Of a stretch of 64,000 bases of DNA, positions 18,307 through 26,746 are shown piece after piece; position 1 is the first letter of the stretch; each line of letters starts with the position of its first letter. The position numbers and the translations under genes were made by a program. The notes under the pieces were generated by a model. The model was not told the DNA's origin. It searched no databases and saw nothing but the letters and a program-made list of their open reading frames with translations. Origin of the DNA: Phycisphaerae bacterium (GTDB taxonomy: Bacteria > Planctomycetota > Phycisphaerae > Phycisphaerales > SM1A02); assembly GCA_002716385.1 (NCBI GenBank), contig PBAX01000014.1:124001-188000 (forward strand). The letters are read 5' to 3'.

Positions 18307-18693
18307 ATGATGGGAGACATGACAACCGTGGCAAATTCAGGCCAGCTTGAGCGGCTCCAGCAGTGGCGAAATCGCCCGCTTCGGGCCACGTCGATCGGCG
18401 ATGGAATCGCATCCGTCGATCGCAAGGCCAGACAGCTTCATCGTCGAGTGGGGGAGTTCGTCGACGCATGGCACACCCTGCTGCCGGCTGAATTGCATGA
18501 TCGCACCTGCGTCATCGGCATTCGCGGAGGAGTCGTCGACGTAGTCGTCGAATCATCCGCCATCTCCTTCGAGGTAGATCGACGGCTCCGTGAGGGCCTG
18601 CTTGACGAGATACGGGCAACCTGTCGAGGAACCGTGGTTCGCGTGAGGCTTCGAGTCGGCGCATTGTGCGGCGTACTTGCCGACGATCGCTGA
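18307..18693 (+). CDS. DUF721/DciA-like protein, possible helicase loader
   Basis: A 128-residue protein whose middle reads VDAWHTLLPAELHDRTCVIGIRGGVVDVVVESSAISFEV, the DUF721/DciA pattern (W near a P-E-L, then a strand with G-x-L/V-x-V, then SSA). DciA proteins interact with the replicative helicase DnaB in bacteria that lack DnaC/DnaI, which fits a place near parB, mnmE and yidC. Start choice is uncertain: ATG codons occur at 18307, 18310 and 18319, and GGGAG lies only two bases before the last. A TTATCCACG sequence (8 of 9 to the DnaA box) sits just upstream at 18298-18306. The stop abuts the stop of the convergent thioesterase gene. Confidence 0.72.
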   Translation: MMGDMTTVANSGQLERLQQWRNRPLRATSIGDGIASVDRKARQLHRRVGEFVDAWHTLLPAELHDRTCVIGIRGGVVDVVVESSAISFEVDRRLREGLLDEIRATCRGTVVRVRLRVGALCGVLADDR

Positions 18694-19089
18694 TCAATCC
18701 GACCGCAATAGATCCGGCAGAGCCTGAGGCCGACCTGATTCATCGAGACAGGCGAGCGTCGTTTCGCCAGTGACCAGCAGATCGTCGCCACGATGTAGCT
18801 CGTAGCAATGCCTGATCTTCACTCGTCCCGCATCAAGCCAACTGGTCGTCAGTCTTAGCAGGTCGTCATAGCGAGCCGGCTGCTTGTATGTCACCGTAAG
18901 ATTGATGACGGCCAGAAAGACGCCGGTCTCCTCGAACTCGCGATAGGTGACTCCCGTCTCTCGCAACAGTTCGGTACGGCCCATCTCGAACCACACTGGA
19001 TACGCGGTGTGATGAACGACGCCCATGGGATCGCACTCCGCGTAGCGAACACGAATGTCGATTGAACCGGTACGTAGTGTCTCTGGCAT
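18694..19089 (-). CDS. Acyl-CoA thioesterase, 4HBT/YbgC family
   Basis: Hot-dog-fold thioesterase of about 131 residues, hydrolysing acyl-CoA thioesters. The signature YAECDPMGVVHHTAYPVWFEMGR holds the catalytic Asp, and later strands (VINLTVTYKQPARYDD, KIRHCYEL, VTGETTLACLDESGRP) follow the family pattern. Start is uncertain: the frame is open upstream to a GTG at 19143 that overlaps the mnmE stop codon (GTGA), which would allow translational coupling. I show the ATG at 19089 because it fits the usual family length. Physiological substrate is unknown. YbgC members often sit near the Tol-Pal genes, which are absent here. Confidence 0.88.
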   Translation of the reverse strand: MPETLRTGSIDIRVRYAECDPMGVVHHTAYPVWFEMGRTELLRETGVTYREFEETGVFLAVINLTVTYKQPARYDDLLRLTTSWLDAGRVKIRHCYELHRGDDLLVTGETTLACLDESGRPQALPDLLRSD

Positions 19090-19139
19090 GTTCGCCATCA
19101 TATCCAGTCGGCTGCAACCCAAGCATCCGCCGATGCGGG

Positions 19140-20492
19140 TCACTTGCCGATGCAGAAGGATGAGAACACTCGATCGAGAATCTCATCAGGCGAGATCACG
19201 CCGTTGATTTCGCCAATCGAATCCAGTGCGTCTCTGATCAGACCGGCGATCAGCTCCGGCGCCTCCAGGGTTCCGGATGATTCCCAGCTCACGAGCAGAC
19301 TCGACGCTTCCTGAAGCAGTTTGCCCGATGCGACGAGGGCGGCCTCCTGTCTTGGCGCCAGAACGAAGGCATCCCCCGCAAGCCTTGAACACCTTTCGAT
19401 CATGCGATGCTCAATCATTGATCGAAGCTCATCCAGACCCTGCTGCTGCTTCACTGAAATGGATAGGTCGACATCCGTACGCGAACCATCGATCAGATCA
19501 GCCATGGTTGCCACGCGGATGACATCGTCTTCAGCCGACGGCGACGATTCGTGCGGGGGAATGCAACGTATGCGGAGATCCGCCCTGCTTCTGGCCATCG
19601 AGGCGGCTTCCTGCATGGCCTCGTCAAGATGCGTCCTCGGCGACTCCTCTCCAGCGACGTCGATCAGAAGCACTTCCGCATTCTGAACACCGGACAAGGC
19701 CAAAGGCTCGATGAGAACATCACGAGTCGTTCCCTGCATGCCGGATACGACTGCACGCTCCCGGCAAAGCAATGCATTGAACAAGGTCGACTTCCCGGCG
19801 TTCGCCGGGCCCTCAAGAACGACCCAGGGCAACGACTGCAGCGATTCCAGACCGACACTGCGACTCAGATGATCGTTGATGCTGGCGATCGCCTTCTTGA
19901 TCCGATCTTGCAGATCACCAAGCTCGATGGCCGTCACATCCTCCTCCTCGGTGAAATCTATTCCCGCCTCGACCAACGCTAGCGCATTCGCCAGGGTATC
20001 GGTCACGATGTCGGCCAGTCGTCCGAGACGATCGTCTCGCATTCGCTCGGCTGCCTGGATTTCGCCATCCGAACGAGCGGCGACGAGCGCCGCCACACTT
20101 TCGGCCTGAGCCAGCTTGATTCGACCGGAGAGAAAGGCTCGAGCCGTGAATTCGCCGGGGCCGGCCGGTCTCGCATTCAATCCACCTCGATGCGCATCCT
20201 CCAGCAATCCGTTGATGACACGACCAAGCAGATGAGGGTGCCCAGGCACCTGCAGTTCGAAGCTGTCTTCCCCCGTGTAGGAACGTGGAGCCGGCGTCAG
20301 TGACAGAAGCGCTGGCACGGAGACCTCCGCCAGACGAAAGCGAACCGATCGGATTCCACGTTCGATCAATAGTTCGGCGGACAATCGAGGAACAAGTAGT
20401 TTGAATGCATCCGCGCCACTACATCTCACGATGCCCCGAGTCGAATGGCCGGGAGGACTTGAGACCGCCAGTATGGTCGAGTTGAGGTCCAC
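19140..20492 (-). CDS. mnmE: tRNA modification GTPase MnmE
   Basis: MnmE works with MnmG to install the 5-(carboxymethyl)aminomethyl group on wobble uridine of certain tRNAs. The 450-residue protein has the N-terminal tetrahydrofolate-binding domain (IVRCSGADAF..., SYTGEDSFELQVPGHPHLLGRVI, GPGEFTARAFLSGRIKLAQAESVAALV), the embedded GTPase domain with G1 GPANAGKST, G2/G3-region MQGTTRDVLIEPLALSG and VLLIDVAGEE, and the C-terminal catalytic CIGK. The start is a GTG at 20492 with AGGAGG four bases upstream, 16 bases after the yidC stop. The yidC-mnmE adjacency is widespread near replication origins. MnmG is not in the window. Confidence 0.97.
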   Translation of the reverse strand: MDLNSTILAVSSPPGHSTRGIVRCSGADAFKLLVPRLSAELLIERGIRSVRFRLAEVSVPALLSLTPAPRSYTGEDSFELQVPGHPHLLGRVINGLLEDAHRGGLNARPAGPGEFTARAFLSGRIKLAQAESVAALVAARSDGEIQAAERMRDDRLGRLADIVTDTLANALALVEAGIDFTEEEDVTAIELGDLQDRIKKAIASINDHLSRSVGLESLQSLPWVVLEGPANAGKSTLFNALLCRERAVVSGMQGTTRDVLIEPLALSGVQNAEVLLIDVAGEESPRTHLDEAMQEAASMARSRADLRIRCIPPHESSPSAEDDVIRVATMADLIDGSRTDVDLSISVKQQQGLDELRSMIEHRMIERCSRLAGDAFVLAPRQEAALVASGKLLQEASSLLVSWESSGTLEAPELIAGLIRDALDSIGEINGVISPDEILDRVFSSFCIGK

Positions 20493-20508
20493 GAAACCTC
20501 CTGCCGAA

Positions 20509-22833
20509 TCAGCCGCGTTTCTTGCCGCCGCGACCCTTGCGATTGCCACCCTTGGATTGGCGCCTTTCCATCATCTTCGCATAGGCACGAGCCTTCGGAT
20601 CGCGAATGGTCTTGCCGCCATCGGCTGCTCGATTGGCAACCGTCTTCGCCGCCGCCCGCTTGGGCTTGGCATCGAAGTCCATATTGTCCACCTGCTTGCG
20701 GATATGCCGGCCTTCAAGCGTTCCAATGATGCTGGAAGTCATGATGTAGAGCGTCAACCCCGATGGCGCCGTATACAGGAAGAGCGGGAACATGATGACC
20801 ATCATTACCCGCATGATCTTCTGCTGGGTTTCCTGCTCGGGACTCATGGCCGTCTGGGGAGTCAGGTATTTCTGCTGGAGGAAGAAGAACACGCCCAGAA
20901 GAATCGGCAGCAAGTTGATGCCGGTCACATGCCAGAACCAGATCTGATGAGGTTCCTGGAAGGTGTAGAAGAAATGGTCGGGAGCCGCGAGATCGGACAG
21001 AAACGGCCACCCATCGAACAACTGGAAGAAGCCCCAGAACGCAGGCTGCTGACGAAGCTCGTAACTGAAGTACAAGCCCGCATACAAGGCGATCCAGATC
21101 GGCATCTGGAGAAGCATCGGCAGACAACCGAGCATCCCCAACGGATTCACCCCATGCTCCCGCATGAGCTTCATCTGTTCCTGCTGCATCTTTTTCTTGT
21201 CGTCGCCGCAGCGTTCCTTGAGTCGATCAAGCTCGGGCTTGAGCGCCTGCATCTTGCGACTGAACTTCTGCATGTTCACCTGCGACATGCGGGTGATCGG
21301 ATGAAGAAGGAATCGAACGATGATCACCAGAACGATGATGGCCAGACCCCAGTCGAACACGACATGGTTGGCCAGCAAGGCAAGCGTTCCAAGCAGCAGA
21401 TCGGCCAGCCACTGGAATGTGCAGCAGGCACAGGCCGCGAATCCGGAGATCTGATAGAGAATGATGCCGCCCATGTTCAGCGCGACATATGGCTGCTTCT
21501 TGTCAAGCACGTCCGAAGCCATCGGACCCGCGTAGATCCCCATGCTGAAATCGTGTTTCTGACCGGAGCTGATGCCGGTCATGGGGCTGAACAGTCCAGT
21601 CTCGATCAGCGTGTCGTCGGCCGACATCTGATATTTCGATATCTCTATGCGATTGACCACCGATTCGAGCGAGCGATCGCCCGCACCATCGGATGACAAC
21701 AGGGGGTGAATCGCCATGGTGAAGTAGCGACTCGTCGAGGCGAACCAGGAAAGCGTGAAACCTTCTTCGATGCTCGCGTCATTAGGCCAGAACAATGCTT
21801 CATCGCCATTCACGACATCGCCGTACTCGAGCAGCATGTCGCCGTCGGCTATGACATCGGCCATTCGATTCGCATCGACTTCCGAGCTGAATTCGTATCC
21901 GAATCGGAAGCGACGTCGATCTAGATAGCGTGATCGCTCTGGTCGCAGGTTCGGTGGGCCATACTGTTGCCACTGGACGGAGATGTCGCGACCGGTGTGA
22001 TTGATCACACGCTGATGGAGCGTGATGTCGAAACCGTCGCCCAGTTCGAAGCGCCGAAGGATCTCCAAGACGAGTTCGCCCTTGGCGTTCTCGACCTCGG
22101 CCTTGAACATGCCGGGGCCGATCGATTGCCAATACAGAGCGGACAGCAGCGGCAACGGGTTCTTAAGCGAAACGGACTCGTCACCCTCATTCCATTGAAC
22201 CTGAAGACCACTGGCTGCCATCAACGAGATCTTGATGCTCTGTCCCGCGTAGGGCACTGCCTGCATTCGTCGAAGAACGAACCGCTGATCATCCGAGGGC
22301 AGGCTGTAGCCCTCGACGGAACCACGGGCCTCGGCGGCGAAATAGGCCTCCGCCTGTCTCTTCGCTGCCGCGGTTTCCCAGATGTTCGAGAAGGTGATGC
22401 TTTCGATTCCACCCCCGACACGGGTGAAGAGGATCTCCATCTTCGCCTTGTCGGGATCGAGCAACCCACCCAGTGAAGGGATCACCTCGTTCTCGTCGAC
22501 CGGATGCTGGCGGACCACGAGGCCATCCATACTCAGTTCCGGCCCACTCGAGGTGGTTTCCTCCGAAGTTGCCTTTTCATTCGCAGGTGTGCTGGCGGGT
22601 GTCGCAACGGACTCCTGCGGTGTAGTCGTGTTGTCGGCCGACGTCGCGACGGGGGAAGCCGTGCTGTCGGCCCGTTCCGATACGACAGCCGTCGAATTCG
22701 ACTGTGCGGAAGCATCGGATGCCTCTCTCGCCATCTTCGGCGAGAACACCACCATCATGATGATGCCAAATGCCAGCCCGAGCACGAGGGCAGGCACCAT
22801 CAGCCGCAACCTGCGATTGACCTGCGGACTCAT
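20509..22833 (-). CDS. yidC: Membrane protein insertase YidC
   Basis: YidC inserts and folds inner-membrane proteins. The product is about 774 residues, longer than E. coli YidC (548). It has an N-terminal membrane anchor (LMVPALVLGLAFGIIMMVVF), a low-complexity Ser/Thr/Ala-rich linker (about residues 35-95), a large periplasmic domain, and the conserved C-terminal core with a KMQALKPELDRLKERC segment, GCLPMLLQMPIWIALYAGL, and PQTAMSPEQETQQKIMRVMMVIMFPLFLY. The C-terminus is strongly basic (RKGRGGKKRG), which in other species helps ribosome binding. The ATG at 22833 was chosen; a GTG at 22857 is possible and lies only seven bases after the phosphoesterase stop, suggesting one operon with it and mnmE. 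Confidence 0.97.
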   Translation of the reverse strand: MSPQVNRRLRLMVPALVLGLAFGIIMMVVFSPKMAREASDASAQSNSTAVVSERADSTASPVATSADNTTTPQESVATPASTPANEKATSEETTSSGPELSMDGLVVRQHPVDENEVIPSLGGLLDPDKAKMEILFTRVGGGIESITFSNIWETAAAKRQAEAYFAAEARGSVEGYSLPSDDQRFVLRRMQAVPYAGQSIKISLMAASGLQVQWNEGDESVSLKNPLPLLSALYWQSIGPGMFKAEVENAKGELVLEILRRFELGDGFDITLHQRVINHTGRDISVQWQQYGPPNLRPERSRYLDRRRFRFGYEFSSEVDANRMADVIADGDMLLEYGDVVNGDEALFWPNDASIEEGFTLSWFASTSRYFTMAIHPLLSSDGAGDRSLESVVNRIEISKYQMSADDTLIETGLFSPMTGISSGQKHDFSMGIYAGPMASDVLDKKQPYVALNMGGIILYQISGFAACACCTFQWLADLLLGTLALLANHVVFDWGLAIIVLVIIVRFLLHPITRMSQVNMQKFSRKMQALKPELDRLKERCGDDKKKMQQEQMKLMREHGVNPLGMLGCLPMLLQMPIWIALYAGLYFSYELRQQPAFWGFFQLFDGWPFLSDLAAPDHFFYTFQEPHQIWFWHVTGINLLPILLGVFFFLQQKYLTPQTAMSPEQETQQKIMRVMMVIMFPLFLYTAPSGLTLYIMTSSIIGTLEGRHIRKQVDNMDFDAKPKRAAAKTVANRAADGGKTIRDPKARAYAKMMERRQSKGGNRKGRGGKKRG

Positions 22834-22864
22834 TCCATTGCGAGAAGGCGAAGGCACGGTTCGT

Positions 22865-23626
22865 TCACCGACCTTCCAGCAGACGATCGCCGAGCCAGTT
22901 GTTCAGCTCAGGTATCGCGTAGATCTTGCGAGCGACGGCCTCGACATCGTAGTCCAGCCGATGGAACTCGACGCTCATCTCGTCTTCATCGAGAATCGCA
23001 TAGCTCGCACGTGGATCCATGTCCCTTGGCTGTCCTACCGAACCAGGATTCACGATGACGCGTTCATCATCGTTGAACTTGTACACACCACCCAGATCGG
23101 TCGGCGGATAGAACTCGGGTTCATTGGTGAACACACCGGGAACATGGGTATGACCGACCAGGCAGTGATGGTCGACCAGATCGAAGATCTGCGACATCTT
23201 CACCGGAGAGTTGATGGCATCCTCGGGGAAGATGTATTCATTGATCGGTCGCCGGGGTGAACCGTGCACGCACAGGAACGAATTGAAGAGACATCGGACT
23301 CTGAGCTGCCCAAGGAACTCCCATCTTCGCTCGGCTTCCTCGCCATCGGGTTCCTTGTCGAACTGGGCACGTGTCCAATAGGCGGCCTGTTCAGCAGCGG
23401 CGTTGAAGTTCGTGGGCTCATACAACGCCCCGTAGTCATGGTTGCCCAGAAGCGACCACTCGCAACGCTGTGCGATCAACTCGACGCATTCGACCGGGTT
23501 GGGACCATAGCCCAGAATGTCACCCAGACAGATGATGCGGTCGGCCTTGCGGTTGTCGATGTCACCCAGGACAGTCGTCAACGCCTCAAGGTTTCCATGA
23601 ACGTCACTGATGATCGCGGTGCGCAC
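22865..23626 (-). CDS. Calcineurin-like metallophosphoesterase
   Basis: A 253-residue protein with every metal-binding motif of the metallophosphoesterase family: SDVHGN (residues 8-13), GDILGYGPNP, GNHDYG, CVHGSP and VGHTHVPGVF, followed by NPGSVGQPRD. This pattern matches the YfcE/MJ0936-like phosphodiesterase group. The start is GTG with AGGAG eight bases upstream. It is the first gene of a probable phosphoesterase-yidC-mnmE-thioesterase operon. Natural substrate is not deducible. Confidence 0.93.
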   Translation of the reverse strand: MRTAIISDVHGNLEALTTVLGDIDNRKADRIICLGDILGYGPNPVECVELIAQRCEWSLLGNHDYGALYEPTNFNAAAEQAAYWTRAQFDKEPDGEEAERRWEFLGQLRVRCLFNSFLCVHGSPRRPINEYIFPEDAINSPVKMSQIFDLVDHHCLVGHTHVPGVFTNEPEFYPPTDLGGVYKFNDDERVIVNPGSVGQPRDMDPRASYAILDEDEMSVEFHRLDYDVEAVARKIYAIPELNNWLGDRLLEGR

Positions 23627-23989
23627 GAGGCACTCCTGAAACAGGTGGGACTTCCGCTCTCGAGCGGCAAGTGGGTGATGCTACGTGGCCGGTCTCGGGG
23701 GCGTCAACGCGTCAGCGAATGCACCTTGGAACCCATCTTGCCCTGAACTGGCTTGGATGCCATGAGGACGTGAAGAAAAGCAGCCTCGAAATAGCCATAA
23801 TCACAGCAAATTCAATGACTTATGTTCACGTAGCACGCACCGGCGGGCTTGTCCGGGCTGGAATGTGCACAACTGAACTGCCAGCGGCAGGCTGAGGCCA
23901 TGTCATGACATCTGCCTGAAGCCTCAGGCACGGACCATTACAATGCCGAGCTTCCTATTCGATAGAACACCCCATGCAGGAGCCTCAAA
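23627..23989. other. Divergent intergenic region with palindromes and lpd promoter elements
   Basis: About 360 bases between the phosphoesterase and lpd, with no convincing coding frame. It contains the perfect palindrome TGTCATGACA (23901-23910), and next to it a 7-base-pair stem (TGCCTGA/TCAGGCA, 23913-23930). A good -10 hexamer, TACAAT, lies at 23939-23944, about 45 bases before lpd; the -35 region 17 bases upstream falls inside the stem (CTGAAG, weak). The arrangement suggests a regulated lpd promoter, which is inference. Confidence 0.5.
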
Positions 23990-25465
23990 TTGGCTAATGA
24001 GCAGCATTTTGACCTCGTCGTCATCGGTTCTGGACCAGGCGGCTATGTCGGCGCGATCCGTGCAGCCCAGCTGGGCATGAAGACCGCCATCGTGGAACGG
24101 AATCGACTTGGTGGCGTTTGCCTCAACTGGGGCTGCATTCCAAGCAAGGCCCTTCTGCACGTCGCCGAAGCGTACAGCGAGTCGGTGACCCATGGCAGCG
24201 AATGGGGGCTTTCATTCGAGAAGGCATCCGTCGACTGGAGCAAGGTCATTGCGAGCAGTCGTGGTGCCGCCGACAAGCTCAACAAGGGTGTCGGCTTCCT
24301 CATGAAGAAGAACTCGATCACCACGATCGAAGGCCATGCCCGAATCAAGTCCGCAAAGGATGGCGACAAGCCCTGTGAGATCGAGATTCTCAAGGCCGAT
24401 GAGGACTACTACCACGGTGGTGGTTCGGAAGTCACTTCCTCGATCACCGCCGATCGCGTCATGATCGCGACCGGCGCCGCGCCACGCGGACTTCCATTTG
24501 CACCCTTTGATGGCAAGACCGTTCTCTCGTCCAAGGAAGCCATGGTTCTTCCTGAACAACCCGAGTCGATGGTCGTGGTGGGCAGTGGCGCCATCGGAAT
24601 GGAATTCGCCTACTTCTACAACGCCATGGGAACCAAGGTCACCGTCATTGAAATGATGGATCGAATCTTCCCCAATGAAGACGAGGCCGTTTCCAAGGAA
24701 GCACTCAAGGCATTCAAGAGACAGGGAATCGACTTCCATGTGAGTTCCATGACCACGGCGATCGATATCAAGGACGACGGGGCCACGGTCACGATCGTCG
24801 ATGCCAACGACGAATCGAAGACACAGCAGATCTCCGCGGAGAAGGTGCTGGTGGGCATCGGCGTGCAGGCTCGCTGCGACGGGCTGCTGGCCGAGGGACT
24901 CGAGATGGAGATGGTCAAGGGCTACATCAAGACCGACTATCGCGATGTCGACGAACCGACCTACGAGACCAGCCTTCCGGGCATCTATGCCATCGGCGAC
25001 ATCATCGGTCCACCATGGCTGGCACACGTCTCCGGTGAGGAAGCCGTCACATGCGTCGAACGCATGGCCGGACACCAGACGCTGGGTGTCGATTACAACG
25101 CGATTCCCGGATGCACGTACACCTCGCCTCAGATCGCCTGCATCGGCATGACCGAACAGGCCGCCAAGGAATCGGGCGTCGAGTACGAAACCGGAACATT
25201 CTCTTTCCAGGCGTTGGGCAAGGCGGTTGCCACCGGAGCCACGGCTGGCTTCGTGAAGATCATCGTCTCCAAGCCCTTCGGTGAGATACTCGGCGCACAC
25301 ATCATCGGAGCCGATGCCTCGGAACTCATTCACGAGTTCTGCCTGGCCATACGTCTCGAGGCGACTGCGGAGGACATCATCTCGACCATGCACGCGCACC
25401 CGACGATGTCCGAATCGATTCACGAAGCCGCGTTGGATACCGAGAACCGCGTCATCAACAGCTGA
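23990..25465 (+). CDS. lpdA: Dihydrolipoyl dehydrogenase (E3)
   Basis: Flavoenzyme that reoxidises dihydrolipoamide in 2-oxoacid dehydrogenase complexes and the glycine cleavage system. The 491 residues contain the FAD motif VIGSGPGGYVGAIRAAQLG, redox-active disulphide GGVCLNWGCIPSK, NAD motif VVVGSGAIGMEFAYF, the second FAD segment YAIGDIIG, and the C-terminal HAHPTMSE with the catalytic His-Glu pair. The start is TTG, supported by AGGAG seven bases upstream; the nearby ATG at 23974 runs into a stop. No E1 or E2 genes are adjacent. The M16 peptidase gene follows 44 bases later. Confidence 0.97.
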   Translation: MANEQHFDLVVIGSGPGGYVGAIRAAQLGMKTAIVERNRLGGVCLNWGCIPSKALLHVAEAYSESVTHGSEWGLSFEKASVDWSKVIASSRGAADKLNKGVGFLMKKNSITTIEGHARIKSAKDGDKPCEIEILKADEDYYHGGGSEVTSSITADRVMIATGAAPRGLPFAPFDGKTVLSSKEAMVLPEQPESMVVVGSGAIGMEFAYFYNAMGTKVTVIEMMDRIFPNEDEAVSKEALKAFKRQGIDFHVSSMTTAIDIKDDGATVTIVDANDESKTQQISAEKVLVGIGVQARCDGLLAEGLEMEMVKGYIKTDYRDVDEPTYETSLPGIYAIGDIIGPPWLAHVSGEEAVTCVERMAGHQTLGVDYNAIPGCTYTSPQIACIGMTEQAAKESGVEYETGTFSFQALGKAVATGATAGFVKIIVSKPFGEILGAHIIGADASELIHEFCLAIRLEATAEDIISTMHAHPTMSESIHEAALDTENRVINS

Positions 25466-25509
25466 TGGAACAAACCAGACGCCAGACCTGAAAGGTCTTT
25501 GACCAGAAC

Positions 25510-26733
25510 ATGCCGATTGAATTCCGAAATCACGTGCTGCCCAACGGTCTGCGCATCGTCGCCGAGATCGATTCGAGCACGCATTCCACCGGAATGGGAT
25601 TCTTCGTCCGCACCGGTGCCCGTGATGAGGAGACATGCGACATGGGGGTCAGCCATTTCCTCGAACACATGATGTTCAAGGGAACGGATACGCGGACCGG
25701 CGAACAGGTGGACAGGGACTTCGATGATCTCGGGGGAAGGCACAATGCCTACACATCCAACGAGACCACCGCGTTCCACGTCCATTGCCTGCCGGAGCAT
25801 CTGCCTGCGGCCTCGGACATCCTGGCGGATATCCTGCGTCCGGCCCTGAGGGAATCAGACTTCGATGACGAGAAGAATGTGATCCTCGAGGAAATCGCCA
25901 TGTACGACGACCAGCCATTCTGGCGACTCTACGAGCGGGCCGGCGAGGTGTACTACGGCGATCATCCCCTCGGACATCGCGTGTTGGGAACCAGGGAATC
26001 CATCCAGAATCTCGCCTGCGATCGAATGCGTTCCTATTTCAATCTCAGATACAGCGCCGACAACACGGTCGTCGCCATGGCCGGCAATCTCGACTTCGAA
26101 GCCATGGTCGATCGTCTCGAAGCGACATGCGGACACTGGGAACGCACCGACACCTCCCGTGTCTACCACGATCTGAGCCATTCAGAACAATCGTTCGTCG
26201 AGACATGTGATCGAATCAACCGCGACTACATGCTCATGATGGCACCGGCACCACCCATCCAGGATGAACGAAGACATGCCGCCGCCCTGATGGCCTGGAT
26301 ACTCGGCAATTCCGATGGATCGAGGTTGTACTGGTCATTGATCGAGACCGGGCGAGCGGAAGCGGCGCAGGCCCAGTACGACGGCCGCGATCGAAGTGGA
26401 CAGTTCCTGACCTGGTGCATCTGCGATCCTGAGAAGGCGGACGAGATCGAGACGGCCATTCGTCAGGAGATGGATGATCTCGTGCAGTCCATCACCGAAG
26501 ACGATCTGGAAAGAGTTCGAGCCAAGGCGGCCACCGCGATCACGCTGCATGGCGAACTTCCCGCCGGCCGCATGCAGCGGCTTGGCAGATTGTTCATGAC
26601 CCAGGACGACTGGATACCGCTCGAGGACGAACTCGACAGCATCTGCAAGGTCCAGGTTCAGGACATCGTCGAGCTCGCTGAGGAATATCCCATGACGCCG
26701 GTCGTGACCGGACATCTCCGAGGCACTGCCTGA
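25510..26733 (+). CDS. M16-family zinc metallopeptidase
   Basis: Pitrilysin-type (M16) peptidase subunit of 407 residues. The inverted zinc motif HFLEH is at residues 49-53 with the downstream Glu in the EEIAMYD segment (near 128), and the flanking GVSHFLEHMMFKGT and GGRHNAYTSNETTAFHVHCLPE segments are typical. The second half is the non-catalytic M16C domain. It resembles the processing-peptidase-like group rather than the large insulysins. It is unclear whether it acts in the cytoplasm; no signal peptide is visible. It follows lpd and converges on the HDOD-GGDEF gene with a 13-base gap. Confidence 0.93.
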   Translation: MPIEFRNHVLPNGLRIVAEIDSSTHSTGMGFFVRTGARDEETCDMGVSHFLEHMMFKGTDTRTGEQVDRDFDDLGGRHNAYTSNETTAFHVHCLPEHLPAASDILADILRPALRESDFDDEKNVILEEIAMYDDQPFWRLYERAGEVYYGDHPLGHRVLGTRESIQNLACDRMRSYFNLRYSADNTVVAMAGNLDFEAMVDRLEATCGHWERTDTSRVYHDLSHSEQSFVETCDRINRDYMLMMAPAPPIQDERRHAAALMAWILGNSDGSRLYWSLIETGRAEAAQAQYDGRDRSGQFLTWCICDPEKADEIETAIRQEMDDLVQSITEDDLERVRAKAATAITLHGELPAGRMQRLGRLFMTQDDWIPLEDELDSICKVQVQDIVELAEEYPMTPVVTGHLRGTA

Positions 26734-26746
26734 GAGCGAAGTGGTA

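Noticed and set aside
20401-21696. 431-residue plus-strand open frame
   Set aside because: It is antisense to yidC; its His- and Arg-rich translation has no domain pattern.
23671-23895. 74-residue plus-strand frame between the phosphoesterase and lpd
   Set aside because: No ribosome-binding site and no protein-like composition; treated as intergenic.
24212-25636. 474-residue minus-strand open frame
   Set aside because: It is antisense to lpd, and the sense gene carries all enzyme motifs.
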